A stretch of DNA of 9,577 bases from JACRLI01 sp035542815 (GTDB taxonomy: Bacteria; Eisenbacteria; RBG-16-71-46; JACRLI01): positions 1-9,577 of the forward strand of contig DATKKS010000228.1 of assembly GCA_035542815.1 (NCBI GenBank), given 5' to 3'. Under the pieces are notes generated by a model, which did not search any database, was not told where the DNA came from, and saw only the letters and a program-made list of their open reading frames with translations. The translations under genes were made by a program, and so were the position numbers. Every line of letters begins with the position of its first letter. Within the stretch, counting starts at the first letter, position 1. Positions 1 through 9,577 of this stretch are shown in pieces.

Positions 1-711
1 CTCGGAGGTCACCAGCACCAGCGCGGCCCGGCTCTGCACGCGGTGCAGGATCTCCTGGGCCAGCATGTACCAGCTGCACTCGTTGTCGTTGGTCGCGTGG
101 TAGATGCCGTAGTGGCGCGACTCCAGCACCCGCACCAGGGCCGGGGCCAGGTCCGAGGCGTAGGTGGGGCAGCCCACCTGGTCGTCCACCATCTCGATCA
201 CGTCGCGCTCTGCGGCCAGCCGCGCCACGGTGTCCACAAAGTTCCGGCCGCCCTCGCCAAACACCCACGAGGTGCGCACGATCCAGTGCTCGGTCAGCCC
301 CGCCTGCACCGCCTGCTCGCCCTCCAGCTTGGAGCGCCCGTAGGCGTTGATGGGGTTGGGCCGGGCCTCTTCCGGGATGGGCGCGGTGGCGGTGCCGTCG
401 AACACGTAGTCGGTGCTCACGTACAGCATCCGGGCCCGGTGCCGCCGGCACGCCTCGACCACGTTCCCGGTCCCCTGGCCGTTGACCCGGTGCGCCCGCT
501 CGGGGTCCAGCTCGCACCCGTCCACGTCGGTCCAGGCCCCCAGGTGCGCCACCGCGTGCGGGCGGAACTCGGCCACCGTCCGCTCCACCGCGGCCGCGTC
601 GGTCACGTCCATGTCGCCCACGTCGGTGGCGCGCACCTCGTGGCGCAGGGTCAGCTCCCGCGTCAGCGCCCGGCCCACCATGCCGTTCGCCCCGGTGATC
701 AGCACGCGCAT
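1..711 (-). CDS. rmlD: dTDP-4-dehydrorhamnose reductase RmlD (3' end cut off by window edge)
   Basis: This enzyme makes dTDP-L-rhamnose by NAD(P)H-dependent reduction of dTDP-4-dehydro-L-rhamnose, the last step of the pathway, in the cytoplasm. Reading from the ATG at 711 gives 237 residues that run off the left edge; the family is usually about 280-300 residues, so some 50-60 C-terminal residues are missing. Visible are the Rossmann nucleotide-binding glycines G7, G10 and G13 after MRVLITGANG, the STDYVFDG motif at 99-106 with T100, and the extended-SDR catalytic pair Y124/K128 in NAYGRSK. An in-frame ATG also exists at 729, but only the 711 start has a purine-rich ribosome site in front (GGGGGA at 716-721, 4 nt spacer), and MRVLITG matches how family members begin. 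It follows rmlA by about 19 nt, which argues for co-transcription. The family assignment is firm; the exact start is less so. Confidence 0.95.
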   Translation of the reverse strand, partial: MRVLITGANGMVGRALTRELTLRHEVRATDVGDMDVTDAAAVERTVAEFRPHAVAHLGAWTDVDGCELDPERAHRVNGQGTGNVVEACRRHRARMLYVSTDYVFDGTATAPIPEEARPNPINAYGRSKLEGEQAVQAGLTEHWIVRTSWVFGEGGRNFVDTVARLAAERDVIEMVDDQVGCPTYASDLAPALVRVLESRHYGIYHATNDNECSWYMLAQEILHRVQSRAALVLVTSE

Positions 712-730
712 ACGGTCCCCCACGGCCATG

Positions 731-1795
731 TCACACCACGTCCACGCAGCAGGAATCGCCGATCATGAAGCGGTAGCTCCGGGGCCGGGCGTCGGTGGCG
801 CGGATCACCACGTCCTTGCCCACCAGGCTGCCCTCCACCCGCATCGCCAGCCGCCCGATGCGGCTGCGCTCCAGCACGATGCTGTGTTCGATCTCGCTGT
901 CCTCGATCACGCACTCGTCGGAGATGGAGGTGAAGGGCCCGAGGTACGCGCCGCGGATGACGCACCGCTCCCCGACGATCAGCGGCCCGCGCAGCAGCGA
1001 GTTCTCCACCCGGGTGCCCGCCCCGATCACCACCCGCCCTTCCAGCCGCGACTTCGCGTCCAGCGTGCCGGAGTTCTTCGGCTCGAGGTTCTCGAGCATC
1101 ATGCGGTTCGCCTCCAGCATGTCCTCGAGCTTGCCAGTGTCCTTCCACCAGCCGCCGATGACGTGGGACCGGACGTCGAACTTCTTGTCGATCAGGTACT
1201 GGATGGCATCGGTGATCTCCAGCTCCCCGCGGCGGCTGGGCCGGATGGCCTTGACCGCCTCGAACACGTGCGCGTCGAACATGTACACGCCCACCAGCGC
1301 CAGGTCGGAGCGCGGCTGGGCGGGCTTCTCCTCCAGCCGCACCACCCGCCCGCCGTCCAGCTCGGCCACCCCGAACTCCTCCGGGTTCTTCACGTGGGCC
1401 AGCAGGATCTGGCTGTTGGGGCGGTCGCGCCGGAACTCCTCCACCAGCGGGCGGATGCCGTCGCGCACCAGGTTGTCCCCCAGGTACATCACGAACGGCT
1501 GGTCGCCGAGGAACGCCTCCGAGACCAGCACCGCGTGGGCCAGCCCCAGCGGGGCCTCCTGCCGGATGTAGGTGACTTTCACCCCGAACCGCGAACCGTC
1601 GCCCACCGCGTCGCGGATCTCCTGGTGGGTGTCCCCCACCACGATCCCCACCTCGGTGATGCCGGCCTCGCGCATGGCCTCGATGCCGTAGAACAGGATG
1701 GGCTTGTTGGCCACCGGCACCAGCTGCTTGGCGCTGGTGTGGGTGATGGGCCGCAGGCGCGTGCCCTTGCCGCCCGAGAGAATCAGAGCCCGCAC
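731..1795 (-). CDS. rmlA: Glucose-1-phosphate thymidylyltransferase, long form
   Basis: It joins glucose-1-phosphate and dTTP into dTDP-glucose, the entry step to dTDP-L-rhamnose and other deoxysugars. At 354 residues it is the long RmlA type (StrD-like) rather than the ~290-residue RffH/RfbA type. The N-terminal nucleotidyltransferase domain (about 1-235) shows the GGKGTRLRPIT loop at 8-18, K23 in SAKQLVP, the metal-binding YLGDN at 104-108 (D107), EEKP at 155-158, GELEITD at 190-196 and WWKDTG at 216-221 (D219, likely second metal ligand). Residues about 250-330 are hexapeptide repeats typical of a left-handed beta-helix. The start is GTG at 1795, set by a GGGAG ribosome site inside the end of alaS; the gene begins 1 nt after the alaS stop. 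The pathway role is well supported. That the product goes to rhamnose rather than another deoxysugar is inferred from the adjacent rmlD. Confidence 0.95.
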   Translation of the reverse strand: MRALILSGGKGTRLRPITHTSAKQLVPVANKPILFYGIEAMREAGITEVGIVVGDTHQEIRDAVGDGSRFGVKVTYIRQEAPLGLAHAVLVSEAFLGDQPFVMYLGDNLVRDGIRPLVEEFRRDRPNSQILLAHVKNPEEFGVAELDGGRVVRLEEKPAQPRSDLALVGVYMFDAHVFEAVKAIRPSRRGELEITDAIQYLIDKKFDVRSHVIGGWWKDTGKLEDMLEANRMMLENLEPKNSGTLDAKSRLEGRVVIGAGTRVENSLLRGPLIVGERCVIRGAYLGPFTSISDECVIEDSEIEHSIVLERSRIGRLAMRVEGSLVGKDVVIRATDARPRSYRFMIGDSCCVDVV

Positions 1796-1796
1796 G

Positions 1797-4568
<2,772 letters not shown>

Positions 4569-4578
4569 GGTCGTGCGT

Positions 4579-5424
4579 TCAGTCCTTGGCCGCCACCGGG
4601 CGGGCGAAGAGCACCGAGCGGAAGTGCCCGACGTGCCGGAAGCCCGCCCGCTCGTACAGGCGGATGGCCGGCGCGTTGGCGTCGTTGACGTACAGCGTGA
4701 GGCAGGGCGTGCGCTCCAGCAGCACCCGCGCCAGGGCCCGCATGGCCTGGGTGCCCACCTGCCGCCGCCGGGCCTCGGGCACGGTGTACACCCCCTCCAC
4801 CAGCGCGGTCTTCTGGTTCACGCAGGCGGCCTGGGCCTTGAACAGCAGCTCGCCGCCCTCCTCCCACACGAACCCCAGCCGCTCCTGGACCAGCCAGGCC
4901 AGGTAGCGCTCCAGGCCGACGGGGTCCTCCTCGAGGGGATCCACCCCGCGGTCCTCGCGGTCCATGCTCGAGGAGGCGCGCGCCATCCAGGGCAGGTCGC
5001 CCAGGGCGCACAGCCGCAGCCGGCCGCGGGGCGCCACCGGGTCCGGGGTGAGGTCGGCCGCCTCCAGCGCGTACACCCGGTTGAGCCTCAGCCACTGCGG
5101 CGCCGGCAGGTGCGGACCCAGCTCGCCCCACATCGCGTCCACCAGGTCCAGCGGGCCCACGATGTAGCGCAGCTCCGGCCGCGCCGCCGCCGCCGCCCGT
5201 CCCAGACGGGCGCCCTCGGCCGCCGGACCGAACGGCACCAGCAGCCGGGCCGGGCGCACGTACACCCCGGCGCGCGGCGGCCGGCCCAGGACGTCGAACC
5301 CCTGCAGACCGTAGCGCTCCACCTGCGTCTGGAGGAAGCAGTGCTCCACCGGGGCGGCGCGGAACCAGCCCTCCAGCACCTTGCGGTCGGCCGGCTGGGC
5401 CGGCCGCAACTCGCTGTTGCTCAT
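4579..5424 (-). CDS. Two-domain GNAT acetyltransferase, DUF4081-like
   Basis: The 281-residue product has a C-terminal GNAT fold (about 145-281) and an N-terminal half resembling the DUF4081 domain that precedes GNAT domains in many high-GC bacteria. In the GNAT half, GVYTVPEARRR leads into the acetyl-CoA loop (R220, R221, G224, with T225 where G or A is usual), followed by LYVNDANAPAIRLYERAGFRHVG, the standard closing strand-helix-strand. It would transfer an acetyl group from acetyl-CoA; the acceptor is unknown. The start is ATG at 5424. No Shine-Dalgarno sequence precedes it, and a -10-like element at 5433-5438 suggests a leaderless transcript. It ends 10 nt before alaS and is probably its operon partner. 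A link to AlaRS or tRNA function is speculation from position only. The fold call is strong, the DUF4081 label is from memory of the family pattern, and the substrate is unknown. Confidence 0.88.
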   Translation of the reverse strand: MSNSELRPAQPADRKVLEGWFRAAPVEHCFLQTQVERYGLQGFDVLGRPPRAGVYVRPARLLVPFGPAAEGARLGRAAAAARPELRYIVGPLDLVDAMWGELGPHLPAPQWLRLNRVYALEAADLTPDPVAPRGRLRLCALGDLPWMARASSSMDREDRGVDPLEEDPVGLERYLAWLVQERLGFVWEEGGELLFKAQAACVNQKTALVEGVYTVPEARRRQVGTQAMRALARVLLERTPCLTLYVNDANAPAIRLYERAGFRHVGHFRSVLFARPVAAKD

Positions 5425-5432
5425 CGGCGAAG

Positions 5433-5461
5433 ATAGTAGCGGAAAGCCCCCGCGCGGGGAA
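5433..5461 (-). promoter_or_regulatory. Possible weak promoter for GNAT-alaS-rmlA-rmlD (leaderless)
   Basis: On the minus strand TACTAT (5438-5433) matches 4 of 6 bases of the -10 consensus. It lies 17 nt downstream of TTCCCC (5461-5456), which matches only 3 of 6 bases of the -35 consensus. Transcription would begin at or next to the ATG at 5424, which has no ribosome site, so the parts fit a leaderless mRNA. The matches are weak and sigma specificity in this organism is unknown. Confidence 0.25.
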
Positions 5462-5524
5462 TCGGCCCGCGCCCCCGCCGGGGCCGCGGCGCCGCGGCGA
5501 GCGGGCGGCCCGGCGCGGCCGCGC
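5448..5524. repeat. Cluster of perfect GC palindromes between recX and the GNAT gene
   Basis: The 112-nt gap 5425-5536 is almost pure G+C and contains three perfect palindromes: CCCCGCGCGGGG at 5448-5459, GCCGCGGCGCCGCGGC at 5483-5498 and GCGCGGCCGCGC at 5513-5524. The first, read on the minus strand, is followed by GCTTTCC, so it could act as a weak terminator after recX. None has a real U-tract. In such GC-rich sequence short palindromes arise easily, so function is uncertain. Confidence 0.4.
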
Positions 5525-5536
5525 GCCCTCGGGGAG

Positions 5537-6016
5537 CTACCGGCCCGGGAGCACCTCCCGCACCGCCGCCTCGATGGTGTCCAAGTCGAAGCCCCGCCGC
5601 GCCAGCGCCTGGAACAGCTTGTTCCGGGCCTCCCGCGGCGGCAGGCCGGCCACCTTGCGGGCCGACTGGCGGGCCAGCGCCACGGCCCGCTCGCGCTCGG
5701 CGGTCCCCCGCTCCCCGTGGGCCTCCAGCTCCTCCAGCGCCCGGCGCGCGGTCGCCTCGGGCACGCCCTTGCCGCGCAGCTCCTGGAGCAGCAGCCGCGT
5801 GCCCCGCGGCCGGGCGCGGCGGCCCTCCAGGTACAGCCGGGCGTACTCCAGGTCGTCCAGGATCTTCACTTCTTCCAGCCGGTCGCACACCGCGGCGATG
5901 TCGGGGCCCTCGAAGCCCTTCTCCTTGAGCTTCCGCTCCAGCTCGGCGCGGGTGCGCCGGCGGCGGTCCAGGATGCGCAGCGCCGCCTCGCGGGTGCGCT
6001 CGTAGGCCTCGGACAT
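5537..6016 (-). CDS. recX: Regulatory protein RecX
   Basis: RecX binds RecA filaments and modulates, usually inhibits, RecA strand exchange and co-protease activity. The 159-residue product is of typical size (about 150-165) and is almost all alpha-helical, rich in Arg, Leu and Glu. The recurring three-helix pattern is visible: RRRTRAELERKLKEKGF (about 19-35), DDLEYARLYLEGRRARPRG (54-72) then LLQELRGKGV (76-85), and a third unit ending NKLFQALARRGFDLDTI (132-148). ATG at 6016 is preferred over the adjacent in-frame GTG at 6019 because GAGG (6023-6026) sits 6 nt from the ATG. recA is not the upstream neighbour here, although recX often follows it. alaS lies one gene downstream, in partial agreement with the recA-recX-alaS order known from E. 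coli. The match is motif-level but clear. Confidence 0.9.
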   Translation of the reverse strand: MSEAYERTREAALRILDRRRRTRAELERKLKEKGFEGPDIAAVCDRLEEVKILDDLEYARLYLEGRRARPRGTRLLLQELRGKGVPEATARRALEELEAHGERGTAERERAVALARQSARKVAGLPPREARNKLFQALARRGFDLDTIEAAVREVLPGR

Positions 6017-6065
6017 CACGATCCTCGGGGCGGGTGGGAGCGGGGGGCGGCGGCGGCCCGGCGGA

Positions 6066-6584
6066 TCAGCCCCGGCCGCGCGAACCGGCGCGCCGGCGCG
6101 TGTCCTCCATGGCGAACTTGGCGCCCTGGCCGAAGACCTGCTCCATGAAATCGGCGAACCCGGGCTGCAGGTAGCGCTCGCGGCAGTCCAGCCACGACTG
6201 CCGGAAGGTGTAGCCGTCCTTGCCCAGCGGGGCGTTCTCCTCCCAGTCCCCCTGGCGCCACTGGACCCAGCACATCATGTCCTCGTCGGTCACCCAGCCG
6301 TTGTTCCAGTACAGGTACTGGGTGCTCTGCAGTTCCCAGAACCTCCGGTAGAAGGACTTGACCTCCCGGGTGTCGGCGGCCGTCTGTTCGACCCGGTCGC
6401 GCATGTCCATGATGCGGTCGAACCTCCGGTTGAGATCCATGTGGAGGTCCGACCGCTTGAGCAGCTTGAGGCCCTCCACGCTCTCCCGGTGGATGCGGGT
6501 CACGACCAGCAGGATCGCCACCGAGGCGGCGGTGGTCGCGCACAGGAGCACGCCGAGAAACACCAGGATTCCGGAATCCGCCAC
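6066..6584 (-). CDS. Unrecognised single-pass membrane protein, Trp-rich
   Basis: I do not recognise this 172-residue protein. Residues 6-29 form one hydrophobic helix, followed by Arg/His/Arg (30-33), while the tip before it carries only Asp3. By the positive-inside rule the N-terminus would be outside and the bulk in the cytoplasm. Residues 34-80 are highly charged and heptad-like, a possible coiled coil. Residues 78-140 are unusually aromatic: seven Trp (83, 93, 97, 106, 109, 114, 131) in FYRRFWELQ, YLYWNNGW, CWVQWR and SWLDC, with Cys 105 and 134. The tail from 163 is Arg/Gly-rich. The start is GTG at 6584 with a perfect GGAGGT site 5 nt upstream, which makes expression likely. recX follows after 49 nt, so the two may share a transcript. 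The codon pattern matches its neighbours, with no sign of recent transfer. Confidence 0.8.
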   Translation of the reverse strand: MADSGILVFLGVLLCATTAASVAILLVVTRIHRESVEGLKLLKRSDLHMDLNRRFDRIMDMRDRVEQTAADTREVKSFYRRFWELQSTQYLYWNNGWVTDEDMMCWVQWRQGDWEENAPLGKDGYTFRQSWLDCRERYLQPGFADFMEQVFGQGAKFAMEDTRRRAGSRGRG

Positions 6585-6585
6585 G

Positions 6586-6642
6586 TTACACCTCCACGAC
6601 CAGGAAGCGCCTGGAACAGCGTGACCGGGGGCCGCGGATCAT
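6586..6642 (-). CDS. Possible 18-residue leader ORF
   Basis: An ATG at 6642 opens an 18-codon frame encoding MIRGPRSRCSRRFLVVEV, with TAA at 6588-6586, one nucleotide before the GTG start of the membrane-protein gene. A GGGGGAG ribosome-like site (6648-6654) lies 5 nt upstream. The stop abuts the next start and the next gene's GGAGGT lies in its final codons, a geometry that fits translational coupling. Five of the 18 residues are Arg. Very short ORFs are common by chance, so this is tentative. Confidence 0.3.
   Translation of the reverse strand: MIRGPRSRCSRRFLVVEV
6590..6595 (-). promoter_or_regulatory. Perfect Shine-Dalgarno of the membrane-protein gene
   Basis: GGAGGT on the minus strand, 5 nt before the GTG at 6584, fixes the start of the 172-residue gene. 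It is the strongest ribosome site in the window and overlaps the last codons of the short ORF at 6586-6642. Confidence 0.75.
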
Positions 6643-6643
6643 C

Positions 6644-6673
6644 CTAACTCCCCCGGAGCTTCCGCTCCAGCAT
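6644..6673 (-). CDS. Possible 9-residue leader ORF
   Basis: ATG at 6673 encodes MLERKLRGS with TAG at 6646-6644, separated from the next ATG (6642) by a single G. A GAGAGG site (6678-6683) precedes it by 4 nt. It overlaps the competing hairpins at 6655-6678. It is listed because it forms a stacked series with the 18-residue ORF; on its own it would not be worth calling. Confidence 0.18.
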   Translation of the reverse strand: MLERKLRGS

Positions 6674-6703
6674 GGAGCCTCTCGGGGAGTCGGCCCCGGG
6701 GAG
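6648..6703 (-). promoter_or_regulatory. Structured leader with competing hairpins
   Basis: On the minus-strand RNA, GCTCCA/TGGAGC (6678-6673 with 6669-6664, 3-nt loop) and GGAGC/GCTCC (6668-6664 with 6659-6655, 4-nt loop) share the segment 6664-6668, so only one can form at a time. The ribosome-like GGGGGAG at 6654-6648 could also pair with either of two CTCCCC copies (minus strand at 6703-6698 and 6689-6684). The geometry resembles a leader that could hide or expose a ribosome site. No known riboswitch family is recognised, and chance pairing in GC-rich RNA is a real alternative. Confidence 0.25.
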
Positions 6704-6727
6704 CCGCGCCGGGCCCGCCGGCGCGGC
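6703..6727 (-). terminator. Strong hairpin just after the Pat-like gene
   Basis: A perfect 10-bp inverted repeat (GCCGCGCCGG at 6703-6712 and its complement at 6718-6727) encloses a 5-nt loop and begins 3 nt past the TAG stop at 6732-6730. All pairs are G-C. No U-tract follows on the minus strand, so it is either a U-less terminator, an mRNA 3' stabiliser, or part of the following leader. Confidence 0.45.
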
Positions 6728-6729
6728 CG

Positions 6730-7218
6730 CTACTCGATGCCGACCACCTGGCTGCGCCGCTCGCTGAGCAGCGTGTCCCGCCACCGGCCGCGGTGGCGCG
6801 CGATGCGCTCCCGCCGGCCCACCACGCGGAAGCCGCACGCCGCCTGCAGCCGGAGGCTGGCCTCGTTCTCGGGAAACGAGCTGCCGCACAGGCACCAGAT
6901 GCCGTGCCGCTCGGAGGACTCGATCAGGGCGTCCAGCAGCCGCCGCCCCACGCCCCGCCCGCGCCAGCCGGCCGCCACGTACAGGCTGACCTCCGCGACC
7001 CCGGCGTAGCACGCCCGCGCCGACACCGGGGCCAGCGCGGCCCAGGCCACGATCCGGCCCGCGGCCCGCGCCACCAGCCGGCTGTGGGCGTGGTGGCGCG
7101 CGTGCCAACCCTCCCACGACGGGGCCTCGGTCTCGAAGCTCGCATCGCCGGTGGCCAGCCCCTCCAGGAACACCTCCCGGACGCCCTCCCAGTCCGACGG
7201 CTGCAGCTCGCCGATCAC
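6730..7218 (-). CDS. GNAT acetyltransferase of the phosphinothricin (Pat/MnaT) type
   Basis: The 162-residue product is a single GNAT domain. Features of the Pat branch are ASFETEAPS at 26-34, EVSLYV at 76-81 (E76 at the conserved acidic position), the acetyl-CoA loop R86-G87-R88-G89-V90-G91, the stretch SFPENEASLRLQAACGFRVVG at 114-134, and the closing GRWRDTLLSERR at 144-155. Such enzymes N-acetylate phosphinothricin, methionine sulfoximine or methionine sulfone and related amino acids, but many chromosomal homologues have unproven substrates. The chosen start is GTG at 7218, which lets the first strand (MIGELQPSDW) align with the usual family start. A TTG at 7254, overlapping the acnA stop, would add 12 Pro/Gly-rich residues. 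It lies 32 nt downstream of acnA, so co-transcription is likely. A strong hairpin follows its stop. Confidence 0.85.
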   Translation of the reverse strand: MIGELQPSDWEGVREVFLEGLATGDASFETEAPSWEGWHARHHAHSRLVARAAGRIVAWAALAPVSARACYAGVAEVSLYVAAGWRGRGVGRRLLDALIESSERHGIWCLCGSSFPENEASLRLQAACGFRVVGRRERIARHRGRWRDTLLSERRSQVVGIE

Positions 7219-7250
7219 CGGCCCGCCCGGCGGGCCCGGGGCGGGAGCGG

Positions 7251-9577
<2,327 letters not shown>

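Noticed and set aside
727..729. Alternative ATG start for rmlD at 729
   Set aside because: It lacks a ribosome-like site, whereas GGGGGA precedes the ATG at 711, and family members begin directly with the Rossmann strand as from 711.

Overview
The window is a very GC-rich stretch of bacterial chromosome (by eye about 70% GC or more; not computed). Every supportable gene is on the minus strand, so transcription runs from high to low coordinates. In that order they are: acnA (aconitase, 5' end outside the window), a phosphinothricin-type GNAT acetyltransferase, a structured gap with two possible tiny ORFs, an unrecognised 172-residue single-pass membrane protein, recX, a palindrome-rich gap, a DUF4081-type GNAT acetyltransferase, alaS, rmlA (long form) and rmlD (3' end outside the window). 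Several genes start with GTG. The gene complement is ordinary free-living bacterial housekeeping. A long-form RmlA and a DUF4081-like GNAT are common in Actinomycetota and also occur in other high-GC phyla such as Gemmatimonadota or Myxococcota. I cannot place the organism more closely from sequence alone.

Layout. Positions 7251-9577 hold the C-terminal ~775 residues of AcnA, with all three iron-sulfur cysteines visible. The Pat-like acetyltransferase follows after 32 nt, or overlaps the acnA stop if a TTG start is used, and is closed by a strong 10-bp hairpin (6703-6727). The next ~110 nt carry overlapping inverted repeats and two very short ORFs stacked directly before the 172-residue membrane protein, which has a perfect GGAGGT ribosome-binding site. 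recX follows 49 nt later. After recX comes a 112-nt gap of near-pure GC palindromes ending in the only AT-rich stretch there. That stretch could hold a -10-like element placed for a leaderless transcript of the next gene.

From 5424 down to the left edge, GNAT, alaS, rmlA and rmlD are spaced by 10, 1 and about 19 nt and look like one operon. The recX...alaS proximity echoes the recA-recX-alaS order of E. coli and many other bacteria, but recA is not next to recX here and a GNAT gene sits between recX and alaS. rmlA and rmlD are the first and last enzymes of dTDP-L-rhamnose synthesis; rmlB and rmlC are not in the window and may lie past the left edge.

I found no mobile elements, CRISPR arrays, RNA genes or clear foreign DNA. 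I do not see a convincing undescribed system. The best candidates for a second look are the structured leader with tiny ORFs (6586-6703), the Trp-rich membrane protein, and the tight joining of alaS to nucleotide-sugar genes.
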